60,598 nucleotides of DNA from an uncultured Prevotellaceae bacterium (lineage in GTDB: Bacteria > Bacteroidota > Bacteroidia > Bacteroidales > Bacteroidaceae): assembly GCA_900318995.1 (NCBI GenBank), contig ONMR01000018.1:1-60598 (forward strand), given 5' to 3'. Shown here piece by piece: positions 52,683-60,598 of the stretch. The notes below the pieces were generated by a model. The model ran no database searches and had not been told where the DNA came from. It was given only the letters and a program-made list of their open reading frames with translations. The position numbers were made by a program, and so were the translations under genes. The stretch's first letter is position 1, and each line of letters begins with the position of its first letter.

Positions 52683-53312
52683 ATGCGTAAATATCTGCTC
52701 TTCATATTAGCTTTCTGCATACTGCCCCTGTCAGCCCAGAACAGTGCGGACAGACTGTTGCAGAACACCGTCTACAAGCTGAAGAAGGACGGAAGCATCG
52801 CCATGACCTTGGATGCGGCGGTCAAGAATGAGGGTACTACTGAGCACATGGAAATGGTGATCAGGATGTCTGGAACCGGTTTCTACGCTCAGATGGAAGA
52901 CAACACGCTATGGTTTGACGGAAAGACCATGTGGAACGGCAAAGACTTTGGTGACGGCATTGAGGAGATATACATCACAGAGCCTACCCCCGAAGAGAAA
53001 GCCCGCTACGACATAATCAGCCTGATTGAGAAACATCAGGGATTCAGCGTAAGCGGGAACGGAACGGATACGTTCATCCTGACAGCGTCAAATCCGGAGC
53101 GCAGCGTTGAGGGCATCAGCAAGGTCAGTATAAAAGTTGATGCCGGCACATACGCAATCCAGAACATTCAGGTAGAGTTTGACGAGGGACTTGGCGGCAT
53201 ATCGGCAACGGCCAAGGTTACTGAATACAAGCCCGGACAGAAGTTTGACAAGGCTGTATTCACCTGTCCCGTCAAGGATTACAAGGATGCCGAGATCATT
53301 GATTTGAGATAA
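52683..53312 (+). CDS. LolA-like outer-membrane lipoprotein carrier
   Basis: 209 residues from ATG 52683 (MRKYLLFILAFCILPLSAQ, signal peptide). The family pattern is an open beta-barrel: DGSIAMTLDAAVKNEG, RMSGTGFYAQMEDNTLWFDGKTMW, YITEPTPEEKARYDIIS, and SIKVDAGTYAIQNIQVEF. In Bacteroidetes a LolA-like gene directly after ftsK is a common arrangement. It would carry lipoproteins across the periplasm. Confidence 0.85.
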   Translation: MRKYLLFILAFCILPLSAQNSADRLLQNTVYKLKKDGSIAMTLDAAVKNEGTTEHMEMVIRMSGTGFYAQMEDNTLWFDGKTMWNGKDFGDGIEEIYITEPTPEEKARYDIISLIEKHQGFSVSGNGTDTFILTASNPERSVEGISKVSIKVDAGTYAIQNIQVEFDEGLGGISATAKVTEYKPGQKFDKAVFTCPVKDYKDAEIIDLR

Positions 53313-53325
53313 AACAGAACGATAT

Positions 53326-54255
53326 ATGGAAAGAGTAAAATGCCTTATCATCGGATCCGGACCTGCCGGATTCACCGCAGCTATCTATGCTTCACGCGCC
53401 AATCTGAACCCCGTGCTCTATGAGGGTCCGCAGTCTGGTGGCCAATTGATAACCACCACCGTAGTTGAGAATTTCCCCGGCTATCCGCAGGGAGTGAGCG
53501 GTTATGACATGATGGAGGATATGCGCACCCAGGCAGCACGGTTCGGTGCCACAATCCGCATGGGCATTGTAACTGCAGTGGACTTTGGATCGGCCCCCTA
53601 CACCGTCACCATCGATGACGGCTCACAGCTGCAGGCAGATACCGTGATCATATCCACCGGTGCCACCGCCAAGTATCTTGGTCTGGAGGATGAAAAGAAA
53701 TATGCCGGCCGCGGTGTAAGCGCCTGCGCCACCTGTGACGGTTTCTTCTTCCGCAAAAAAGTGGTTGCGGTTGTAGGCGGCGGCGATACCGCATGTGAGG
53801 AGGCATCCTATCTGGCCACACTTGCCAGCAAGGTCTATCTTATAGTCCGCAAGAACTACCTTCGTGCCAGCGACATAATGCAGAAACGCGTGCTTGAAAA
53901 CCCCAAGATAGAGGTCCTCTTCGGCCATAACACTGAAGGCCTTACCGGAGAGAGCAAGGTGCAGGGCATCAAGCTGGTCAAGGACCTGGGCCTGCCCACC
54001 GAGCAGCACTATGAGCGCGAGATTGACGGATTCTTCCTGGCCATCGGCCACAAGCCTAACTCGGATGTGTTCAAGCCCTGGATAGAGACCGATGAAAACG
54101 GCTATATCAAGACCTTGAACGGTACTCCCGTAACCAACGTTCCGGGTGTGTTTGCCGCAGGCGATGTGGCAGACCCCGTTTACCGTCAGGCCATCTGCGC
54201 CGCAGCCAGCGGATGCAAGGCCGCCATCGAAGCCGAAAAATACCTGAACAAATAA
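53326..54255 (+). CDS. trxB: Thioredoxin-disulfide reductase
   Basis: 309 residues. FAD motif IIGSGPAGFTAAIYASRANL, redox-active CATC in GVSACATCDGFFF, NADPH motif VAVVGGGDTACEEASYLA, and the second FAD motif GVFAAGDVADPVYRQAICAA. It reduces thioredoxin with NADPH. Length is normal. Confidence 0.97.
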   Translation: MERVKCLIIGSGPAGFTAAIYASRANLNPVLYEGPQSGGQLITTTVVENFPGYPQGVSGYDMMEDMRTQAARFGATIRMGIVTAVDFGSAPYTVTIDDGSQLQADTVIISTGATAKYLGLEDEKKYAGRGVSACATCDGFFFRKKVVAVVGGGDTACEEASYLATLASKVYLIVRKNYLRASDIMQKRVLENPKIEVLFGHNTEGLTGESKVQGIKLVKDLGLPTEQHYEREIDGFFLAIGHKPNSDVFKPWIETDENGYIKTLNGTPVTNVPGVFAAGDVADPVYRQAICAAASGCKAAIEAEKYLNK

Positions 54256-54275
54256 TCCAAATCCAATAAATAGAA

Positions 54276-55160
54276 ATGAAGATTTCAGAGATTCTTGCCA
54301 AGAAAAAAACCCTTTCATTCGAGATTTTCCCTCCCAAGAGAGAGGAGGACACCTTTACCCTGATAGACAAGACCATCAGGCAGCTGAGCAAATACTCCCC
54401 CGATTACATAAGCGTAACCTACGGAGCCCTGGGTAACACCCTGTCCAACACCGCCATGATAGCCAAGACCATAAAGGACAACACCAGCGCACAGCCCCTG
54501 GCCCATCTTACCTGCGTGGCATCCACACGTGACAAGGTGGACAGCGTCTGCAATGAGCTCAAGCAGTACGGCGTTGAGAACATACTCACTCTGCGCGGCG
54601 ACATACCCAAGGATACCACCACACCCATATTCTCCGATTTCAAGCACGCCAGCGACCTGGCATCGTATATAAAAGGCAAGTATTATAGCAGTTTCGGAAT
54701 AGCCGGAGCATGCTACCCCGAGAAGCATCCCGAGGCAGCCAACCTGTCCACCGACATTGAGTTCATGAAAATTAAGCAGGATGCCGGAATGGAGTTCTTT
54801 GACAGCCAGCTGTTCTTTGACAACGAGGTGTTCTACCACTTCCTGCTCAAGGCCCGCAAGGCCGGCATCACGGTGCCTATAATCCCGGGAATAATGCCTG
54901 TTACCAACTACGCCCAGCTGGACCGCATGATACAGGTGACCGGCTGCAACGTACCGCTCAAGCTGCGCAACTATTTTGACCGCTATAAGGATGACAAGGC
55001 CGCCATTGAGGAGATTGGCCTGATATTCACCAGCTACCAGATACTGGACCTGATTGCCAACGATGTCGATGGCATCCATATCTACTCCATGAACAAGAGC
55101 GAGTTCATTGGCAAACTGATGGACAACATTGGCTACGTGGCATCGGGATTCTTCAAATAA
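54276..55160 (+). CDS. metF: Methylenetetrahydrofolate reductase
   Basis: 294 residues. TIM barrel with FEIFPPKREEDTF at the start, YISVTYGALGN, AHLTCVASTRDKV, ILTLRGDIPKD for FAD/substrate, FFDSQLFFDNEVFY, and PIIPGIMPVTNYAQ. It makes 5-methyl-THF, the methyl donor for the metH product encoded next (16-bp gap). Confidence 0.96.
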   Translation: MKISEILAKKKTLSFEIFPPKREEDTFTLIDKTIRQLSKYSPDYISVTYGALGNTLSNTAMIAKTIKDNTSAQPLAHLTCVASTRDKVDSVCNELKQYGVENILTLRGDIPKDTTTPIFSDFKHASDLASYIKGKYYSSFGIAGACYPEKHPEAANLSTDIEFMKIKQDAGMEFFDSQLFFDNEVFYHFLLKARKAGITVPIIPGIMPVTNYAQLDRMIQVTGCNVPLKLRNYFDRYKDDKAAIEEIGLIFTSYQILDLIANDVDGIHIYSMNKSEFIGKLMDNIGYVASGFFK

Positions 55161-55176
55161 CCACCTGAAAGACAGA

Positions 55177-57513
55177 ATGACAATAGACAAGATACAGATA
55201 TTTGACGGCGCCCAGGGAACGGTATTGGCCGATGCCCGTGACCCGGAGCACAAGCATCAGGGAGTGGCCGCACTCAACATAACCAATCCCTCCCGCGTGC
55301 AGCAGATGCACCGCGACTATCTGGAGGCCGGAGCGCAATACATAACCTGCAACTCATTTGAGCTCAACCCCGCCAAATGGCAGTCCAAGGAGTTCACATG
55401 GCAGCAGATAGCCGATGCCGCAATACAGAACGCCCGCACCGCCGTAGGTGACCGCGCAATGGTGATGTTCGATGTCTCCACATCGGGCCAACTCATGGAA
55501 CCCGTTGGCCAGTTCACCTTTGAGCAGGCTTATGACAACTACCGTCAGGTGGCAGAATATACATGTGACCGCGTTGACGGATATCTGCTGGAGACATTCA
55601 GTGACCTCTACGAACTGCGTGCCGCCATACTGGCCATACGCGACGTATGCAGCAAGCCCATATTCGCCACAATGACTTTCGATGAGCAGGCCCGCACGCT
55701 TACCGGCTCCACCCCGGAGATTGTGGCGCTGACACTTTCATCACTCGGTGTCGATGCTCTGGGCGTGAACTGCTCCACCAACCCCGCAGGCGTGATTGAA
55801 GTGGTACGCCGCATGAAACCATTTGCCACCTGCCCCATCCTGGCCCAGCCCAACAAAGGCCTGCCCGAGATGCGTGACGGTGAGGTGGTCTATAACTGGA
55901 CCGATGAGCAGTTTGCCGCTGCCGCCAAGGACCTCATTGCGGCCGGCGCCTCCATAATAGGCGGCTGCTGCGGGTCGTCTCCTTCAACCATCAAGGCAAT
56001 ATCAATCTATAAGGGACAGCCCGCCCCCGAGATTTCTAAACCGGACGGCACATATATCTGCTCATCCACCATACTGCTCAAGCTTGACAAGGGTCTGATA
56101 TGCGGTGAGCGTCTGAACCCCACAGGCAAGAAAAAGCTCAAGGCCGCACTTGCCGAAGGCAACTTTGAGTACCTCCAGCACGAGGCACTTGCCCAGAAGG
56201 ATGCCGGGGCCGATTTCCTGGACCTTAACTGCGGTGTACCCAACTCCGATGAAAAAGCTCTTTTATGCCAGGCCGTACGTAAGGTTCAGGAGGTATGTGA
56301 CCTGCCGCTGCAGCTTGACTCGTCCAACCCCGAGGCAATCCAGGCAGCCATCCGTCTGTACAACGGCGTGCCCATGATCAACTCCGTAAACGGCGCAAAA
56401 GAGTCAATGTCACGCCTGCTGCCCATCATAGCACGCTATCAGGCCCCGTCAGTAACACTTCCGCTTGATGAACGCGGCGTTCCAGAGAGCTGTGAGGGAC
56501 GCATTGAGATAGCCCACCGCATCATAAAGGAGGCTGAAGGTATGGGAATTGACCGCCGCCTGCTGGTATTTGACGGTCTGGTTATGGCCATATCGTCCAA
56601 CCCGCAGTACGGCAAGATTACAATAGATACGCTTTCCGCTCTCAAGAAGCTGGGGGTTCTCACCACAATCGGCCTTTCCAACGTATCATTCGGACTGCCT
56701 GAGCGTGGCACACTGAACCGTAACTTCCTGGCTATGGCATTCATGAACGGTCTGGATATGCCTATCATGAACCCGCTTGACCGCGATACCGTAGCCACCG
56801 TGCGTGCATCGATGGCACTCACCGGCAATGATCCGGGTTGCGCTGGATTCATATACTTCAACACCCAGACATCCGATGAGCAGGTTGCAGATAACCTCTA
56901 CAACGCTGTCGCGCAAGGTCTTAAGGACCGCGTTAAGGAATGCATAGAGCGTGAGATGCCGGATCTTGGCAAGGACCGCATAATAAACGAGGTTCTCATT
57001 CCGGCACTTGGTGATGTAGGTGCCCGTTTTGCCCGCAACGAGGTGTTCATGCCCCAACTGATACGTTCGGCCGAAGCCGCCAAGCTGGCGTTTGCCGTCA
57101 TCTCCGAGCAGTTCGGCACCAAAGGTGATGACGAGCCTTCAAAGGGTCACATGATCATTGCCACCGTCAAGGGCGATGTCCATGACATAGGCAAGAACAT
57201 CGTGAAGGTGGTGGTGCAGAGCCACGGATTCAGCGTTACGGACCTAGGCAAGGATGTTCCCAAGGAGACCGTGCTTGAGGCAGCTGTAAATGAAAAGCCG
57301 AATGCAGTAGGACTCAGCGCACTCATGACAACCACCGTTGACTCCATGAAAGAGACCATTGAGTATCTGCGCGCCAACGGTATCACCTGCCCCATCATTG
57401 TTGGAGGTGCCGTAATGACCCCCGATATCGCATCGGCAATAGGTGCAACCTACTACTCAAAAGATGCGTTGGAAACGGCACATCTCATGCAGGATATCTG
57501 TGGTGCAAAATGA
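55177..57513 (+). CDS. metH: Cobalamin-dependent methionine synthase, short form without activation domain
   Basis: 778 residues from ATG 55177 (MTIDKIQIFDGAQGTVLAD). Order: homocysteine domain with zinc cysteines in LGVNCSTNPAG and IGGCCGSSPSTIKAI (to about 285); the pterin-binding domain (ICGERLNPTGKKKLKAAL, VPMINSVNGAKESM, to about 560); the cobalamin cap; and the Rossmann B12 domain with DVHDIGKNIVKVV, whose histidine is the lower cobalt ligand. The AdoMet-binding reactivation domain of E. coli-type MetH (about 1200 residues) is absent and no frameshift or remnant follows, so the gene is complete as a Thermotoga-like short MetH. The stop overlaps the MFS start (ATGA). Confidence 0.93.
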   Translation: MTIDKIQIFDGAQGTVLADARDPEHKHQGVAALNITNPSRVQQMHRDYLEAGAQYITCNSFELNPAKWQSKEFTWQQIADAAIQNARTAVGDRAMVMFDVSTSGQLMEPVGQFTFEQAYDNYRQVAEYTCDRVDGYLLETFSDLYELRAAILAIRDVCSKPIFATMTFDEQARTLTGSTPEIVALTLSSLGVDALGVNCSTNPAGVIEVVRRMKPFATCPILAQPNKGLPEMRDGEVVYNWTDEQFAAAAKDLIAAGASIIGGCCGSSPSTIKAISIYKGQPAPEISKPDGTYICSSTILLKLDKGLICGERLNPTGKKKLKAALAEGNFEYLQHEALAQKDAGADFLDLNCGVPNSDEKALLCQAVRKVQEVCDLPLQLDSSNPEAIQAAIRLYNGVPMINSVNGAKESMSRLLPIIARYQAPSVTLPLDERGVPESCEGRIEIAHRIIKEAEGMGIDRRLLVFDGLVMAISSNPQYGKITIDTLSALKKLGVLTTIGLSNVSFGLPERGTLNRNFLAMAFMNGLDMPIMNPLDRDTVATVRASMALTGNDPGCAGFIYFNTQTSDEQVADNLYNAVAQGLKDRVKECIEREMPDLGKDRIINEVLIPALGDVGARFARNEVFMPQLIRSAEAAKLAFAVISEQFGTKGDDEPSKGHMIIATVKGDVHDIGKNIVKVVVQSHGFSVTDLGKDVPKETVLEAAVNEKPNAVGLSALMTTTVDSMKETIEYLRANGITCPIIVGGAVMTPDIASAIGATYYSKDALETAHLMQDICGAK

Positions 57514-58691
57514 CCAGGGATAAGCTTTGGAACGCCAATTACATAAAGATATGGACCACCAACTTCCTGGTCCATTTCTCTTTTATGCTCATTGTTCCGC
57601 TGCTGCCACTATACCTTAGCGAGACATTCGGTGCCACCAAGGATACCATAGGAATGGTGCTTACCGGCTATACCATCATGGCACTGGTAATCCGTCCTTT
57701 CAGCGGCTATATGGTGGACAGTTTTCCGCGCAAGACGGTGCTGGTGGTTTGCGGCGCTCTCTTTTTCAGCATATTCGTGGGCTATATAGTAGCAGGTTCA
57801 CTGGCTGCATTCGCCATATTCCGCACCCTGCACGGCGCTCCTTTCGGAGCCACCACCGTTGCGGCCAGCACTGTGGCCATTGATGTTGTACCCTCTTCCC
57901 GCCGCGGCGAAGCAATAGGCTACTACGGTTTGAGCAACAACCTGGCAATGGCACTTGGTCCTGCCCTTGCAATCGTACTTCTGGGCGCCTTCGGCGGCAG
58001 TTACAAGGCGCTTTTCTGGGTTTCGCTTGCCGCATCGTTCATCGGTCTTATTCTGGAACTCTCCATACGCCTGCCCAAGCGTGACTTTGTTACGGAAAAG
58101 AAAGTGCTCTCACTGGACCGTTTCTTCCTGCTTCACGGCTGGCGTGAGGCCATTGGTATTGCATGTTTTGCTTTCAGTTACGGTGTTCTATCCACTTACG
58201 TGGCCATTTACGGCAAGGAGGAGCTGGGAATCACCGGTGGAACGGGGCTTTTCTTCGGGCTCTGCGCAGCCGGACTCATACTGTCACGACTTACCGGCGC
58301 CCATGCCCTGCGTGAGAACAAGGTTTCACGCAACGCCACAATGGGCGTATCGGTCAGCATATTCGGATACCTGCTGTTTGCCGCGCTGCACAACCCTATC
58401 GGCTATTACGGCGCCGCACTTATAATAGGCTTGGGCAACGGCCACATGTACCCAGCCTTCCAGACCATGTTCATCAACCTGGCCGAGCACTCGCAGCGCG
58501 GCACCGCAAACTCATCCATCCTGACCTCCTGGGATGCCGGCGTAGGCCTGGGCGTACTCATAGGCGGCCTGTTTTCCGAATACTTCGGTTACCACAGCGC
58601 ATTCTGGGCCGCCTGGGCAGTCAATCTGTTCGGCCTGATCTTCTACTTCACCACTATCCGCCGCCACTTCGAATCCAACAAACTGCGTTAA
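57510..58691 (+). CDS. MFS transporter
   Basis: 393 residues, twelve helices. The loop 2-3 motif reads YMVDSFPRKTVLVV, with helix 1 WTTNFLVHFSFMLIVPLLPLYL and SRRGEAIGYYGLSNNLAMALGPALA in the 4-6 region. The type resembles sugar/drug efflux carriers; the substrate is unknown. Its ATG overlaps the metH stop by 4 bp, so it is expressed with the methionine genes, though a transport link to methionine is only a guess. Confidence 0.88.
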   Translation: MTRDKLWNANYIKIWTTNFLVHFSFMLIVPLLPLYLSETFGATKDTIGMVLTGYTIMALVIRPFSGYMVDSFPRKTVLVVCGALFFSIFVGYIVAGSLAAFAIFRTLHGAPFGATTVAASTVAIDVVPSSRRGEAIGYYGLSNNLAMALGPALAIVLLGAFGGSYKALFWVSLAASFIGLILELSIRLPKRDFVTEKKVLSLDRFFLLHGWREAIGIACFAFSYGVLSTYVAIYGKEELGITGGTGLFFGLCAAGLILSRLTGAHALRENKVSRNATMGVSVSIFGYLLFAALHNPIGYYGAALIIGLGNGHMYPAFQTMFINLAEHSQRGTANSSILTSWDAGVGLGVLIGGLFSEYFGYHSAFWAAWAVNLFGLIFYFTTIRRHFESNKLR

Positions 58692-58704
58692 CGACGCAAA
58701 AACA

Positions 58705-58731
58705 ACGCAAAGGGGTCGTTTCCCTTTGCGT
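58705..58731. terminator. Terminator between the MFS and DUF4419 genes
   Basis: ACGCAAAGGG (58705-58714) pairs perfectly with CCCTTTGCGT (58722-58731), loop of 7. It lies between convergent genes and touches the DUF4419 stop codon. T-tracts are weak on both sides. Confidence 0.65.
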
Positions 58732-60419
58732 CATTTCAGGATCCAGTTGTTATAGAGATCCTCGATTGAATAGTATGTGGCGTTATCTGACGGGATGTAT
58801 AGGCCGTCTCCCGGTAATGAGTTCAACTCTGTCTTGGCATTCTCTTTCAGTATTTCATCATTTATTGACTCCCAGGCATACTCGTTGATATCGGGATACT
58901 TCCTTTCCATCCCTCCAGCCATCACGGTCTTCACTTCAATTAAACCATTTATACCGCGCATTCCCCAAAATGCAGTTGATGCTGGAGGTTCCAGGAATGA
59001 AATATTCGTTATCTGACTGGTTTCCAGACCCAGAAGCTCCGCCGCTTCCTGATGGGTAAATTCATCGTCTTCAATCATTTTCCACAGTTTCTTTCCGTCA
59101 ACATTTGCTATGTTGCCATCAACAACCACTAATGGATTGGAAACCTCCTTTGTCCTGTCATTGACTTTTGACGAAGAGCCGATAAGCCTGTTCACTACAG
59201 AATCCTCATTATGAAGTGGTGATGCAAAAACATTAGGGATATCCGTCTTTATGTTTTCATAAAAGAAATCACGCTCTTCATCAGGGAGAATGCAACGTAC
59301 CATCCAGCCTATCTCGGGTTTTAAAGCTCCGGTTGAGGCATCTTCGCTCAGGCCAATGATGCCCGCATACAGCAGCATATCGTACTTGGCCAGAACAGTC
59401 CCGTCATAATCCCGGACTTCATAGACGAAAGGTGTCTCCACAACTTCCGGAAGCAGTCTGGCGTTGTACGTCATTGGACCGGATATCCTGTCGCCGAACG
59501 CATTATACGGATAGAAGGTGGTAAACCAGCCGTCAAACTTAAGTTCAGTATTGTCGGTGGGCATTCCGCAACTGGTTTGCCTGAATTTGGCCGATCCCAC
59601 CATCTCCATCCAGTACTCTTTTACTACTTTACCCTCAGAGGCATCCACAAACTGTTTAAGTATAGGATCCAGGCTTTCTATCCACCAGTCCATTCCATAT
59701 CCTTTAAGGGATTGGGCCTTCTCCCTTACCTTGCGCCAATCGTCAGGAGTTCCGGTCAAGGTGATATCCGGTATTCCGCATCCCAATGTCATCACCTTGT
59801 ATTCAAAATAAGATTTTACCGATTCCATCAGGGTTATCTGTGATGCAATCTTTTCAGTTCTGCCCGTGGTGCTGAAATCGGCGGTAATGATATCGGCAAT
59901 ATTATTCTTTGTATTGCTCCTTATCTGTTTCTCAAACTCACCGAAGATAGAGTCCCAGTTAACCTTATCAGTCTCAAGAAGGAGGTTTTTGTGGGATTCC
60001 ACCTCAAGAGTCTTCTTACCCTGGTGATAAACTATCTTGTCCCGGAGTTCCTCGGAGTTAAGGTTCACATGGGCTGCAAATCCCTGACTTATAAGCAACC
60101 AGATCACATCGGGAGACAAGACTATACCCCTATGACTTGCATAGGCATTGATCATTCCCTTATAGAATGAGTGGGTACCGAAAGAAATCAGCGAATCACC
60201 GTCAATACTGCTTTTAATTACCCCGTTACGGTAATCAGCACTATTGTATTTTACAACAGTATTGGCTATTTGATAAGAAGAACTGTGCTGGAATGACCGT
60301 TCTATAGGTTCCAGATCCTCAACATGGAATGTAAAACCGGCGTTTTGCGCCATAGCACCGCCTGTCAGCAAACTTAATACCGACACCCCAAATAACCTTT
60401 TTGCAATAGACTGTTTCAT
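58731..60419 (-). CDS. Secreted DUF4419 protein with TonB-plug-like C-terminal segment
   Basis: 562 residues from ATG 60419 (MKQSIAKRLFGVSVLSLL); the longer frame runs through the promoter. Signal peptide to about 24 (GGAMAQ). Residues 60-390 match DUF4419 by blocks YKGMINAYASHRGIVLSPDV, WLLISQGFAAHVN, ADFSTTGRTEKIASQITLM, TLTGTPDDWRKVREKAQSL and KFDGWFTTFYPY. The C-terminal part reads like a detached receptor plug: NPLVVVDGNIANVDGKK, then ISFLEPPASTAFWGMRGING and LIEVKT, echoing PLYVVDG...A.YG.RGANGVI in TonB-dependent receptors. Its function is unknown. Its promoter shares boxes and an upstream element with the cluster at 2453. Confidence 0.8.
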   Translation of the reverse strand: MKQSIAKRLFGVSVLSLLTGGAMAQNAGFTFHVEDLEPIERSFQHSSSYQIANTVVKYNSADYRNGVIKSSIDGDSLISFGTHSFYKGMINAYASHRGIVLSPDVIWLLISQGFAAHVNLNSEELRDKIVYHQGKKTLEVESHKNLLLETDKVNWDSIFGEFEKQIRSNTKNNIADIITADFSTTGRTEKIASQITLMESVKSYFEYKVMTLGCGIPDITLTGTPDDWRKVREKAQSLKGYGMDWWIESLDPILKQFVDASEGKVVKEYWMEMVGSAKFRQTSCGMPTDNTELKFDGWFTTFYPYNAFGDRISGPMTYNARLLPEVVETPFVYEVRDYDGTVLAKYDMLLYAGIIGLSEDASTGALKPEIGWMVRCILPDEERDFFYENIKTDIPNVFASPLHNEDSVVNRLIGSSSKVNDRTKEVSNPLVVVDGNIANVDGKKLWKMIEDDEFTHQEAAELLGLETSQITNISFLEPPASTAFWGMRGINGLIEVKTVMAGGMERKYPDINEYAWESINDEILKENAKTELNSLPGDGLYIPSDNATYYSIEDLYNNWILK

Positions 60420-60436
60420 ATCAAAATTGTTTGCTG

Positions 60437-60467
60437 CAAATGTAATGCTGCATACAGACCCCAACAA
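60437..60467 (-). promoter_or_regulatory. Promoter of the DUF4419 gene
   Basis: Minus-strand TACATTTG (60437-60444), the same octamer as at 2472 and 6238, with TTG at 60465-60467 (20-bp spacer), 17 bp before the ATG. Confidence 0.65.
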
Positions 60468-60474
60468 GGAAAAA

Positions 60475-60514
60475 GCGTTGCAAAAACGTTGCAAATTGTG
60501 TTTCCCTAAAAAAG
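60475..60514. promoter_or_regulatory. Upstream element with two CGTTGCAA octamers, copy 2
   Basis: CGTTGCAA at 60476-60483 and 60487-60494, again 11 bp apart, followed by TTGTGTTTCCCTAAAAAAGG, almost the same as 2511-2548. It starts 31 bp beyond the -7 box. Confidence 0.65.
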
Positions 60515-60598
60515 GTTGACTCGGATTGTCTTATTCCTGATAGAAGTTGACTCTGGTTATTCTTATTACTGCTATAAGTTGACTGGTGGTTGGTTTGA
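60515..60598. repeat. Imperfect 31-32-bp tandem repeat at the window edge
   Basis: GTTGACT recurs at 60515, 60546 and 60578, each followed by a G/T-rich part and, in the first two units, CTTATTnCTGnTA. The third unit is cut or diverges at the window end. The period is not a multiple of three and no reading frame is supported. Confidence 0.55.

Noticed and set aside
53623-54318. 231-codon minus-strand frame
   Set aside because: Antisense to trxB; no recognisable protein.
54256-55176. SAM or cobalamin riboswitch before metF/metH
   Set aside because: The gaps in the operon are only 16-20 bp, too short for a riboswitch.
54315-55253. 312-codon open frame on the minus strand
   Set aside because: Antisense to metF; an artefact of G+C-rich codons in the real gene.
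55177-57513. metH as a truncated pseudogene
   Set aside because: The end coincides with a natural domain boundary and overlaps the next start by ATGA; short MetH forms are known.

Overview
The window reads as a chromosomal segment of an uncultured-type gut or rumen Bacteroidales (Bacteroides/Prevotella-like). The grounds are repeated Bacteroidetes-type promoters (-7 box TAnnTTTG, often with TTG about 19-21 bp upstream), a six-gene Na+-NQR operon, families largely confined to Bacteroidetes (Fibrobacter-major-paralogous-domain secreted proteins, DUF5103 T9SS plug protein, DUF3256, DUF5063, TIGR02757, the lipoprotein-TPR-TM-HTH regulator) and many SPI signal peptides ending in AQ. No phage, transposase, CRISPR array, rRNA or tRNA was seen.

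Layout. 1-6.3 kb is an accessory patch of small secreted paralogues in two minus-strand clusters (2453->1 and 6218->3325) that flank a plus-strand mtgA. Each cluster opens with a carboxypeptidase-regulatory-like protein behind a near-identical promoter. Short inverted repeats overlap stop codons, and there is a decayed InlB-B-repeat fragment. 6.3-6.5 kb is a non-coding stretch of nested inverted repeats. 6.5-12.5 kb is nqrABCDEF (minus); NqrC carries an extra N-terminal rubredoxin-like zinc ribbon. 12.7-17.1 kb is tamB, convergent with proS. 18.8-20.5 kb is a CE1-type esterase with a sugar O-acetyltransferase. 20.7-25.8 kb holds a DUF5103 protein, a frameshifted rarA, a GT2 glycosyltransferase, a CDF metal exporter and a TIGR02757 protein. 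25.8-33.9 kb holds a lipoprotein hydrolase, glnS, a TPR protein, a small membrane exporter, a TPR-HTH regulator, an MscS channel and an SDR. 34-39.9 kb is a xylose module (PA14-containing GH31 alpha-xylosidase, xylB, xylA), followed by fba. 41.2-44.4 kb is a polar amino-acid ABC transporter with an oddly ordered binding-protein/permease fusion and an ATPase with an unusual C-terminal domain. 44.6-50.1 kb is translation and RNA housekeeping (L31, DUF3256, truA, rsmE, bifunctional nuclease, RlmI-like methyltransferase, 3'-5' exonuclease, DUF5063). 50.2-58.7 kb is ftsK, a LolA-like gene, trxB, metF, a short metH and an MFS transporter on one strand. 58.7-60.4 kb is a secreted DUF4419 protein with a TonB-plug-like tail.

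How the parts work together. The NQR operon makes a sodium-pumping NADH:quinone oxidoreductase. GH31-xylB-xylA release xylose (probably from xyloglucan fragments), isomerise it and phosphorylate it to xylulose-5-phosphate. metF and metH supply methyl-THF and methionine. The most interesting features are the rubredoxin-NqrC fusion, the permuted substrate-binding domain, and a shared upstream element (two CGTTGCAA octamers one helical turn apart, at a fixed distance from the -7 box) in front of secreted-protein genes 58 kb apart, which suggests a small regulon. All calls rest on reading the sequence; no database search was run.
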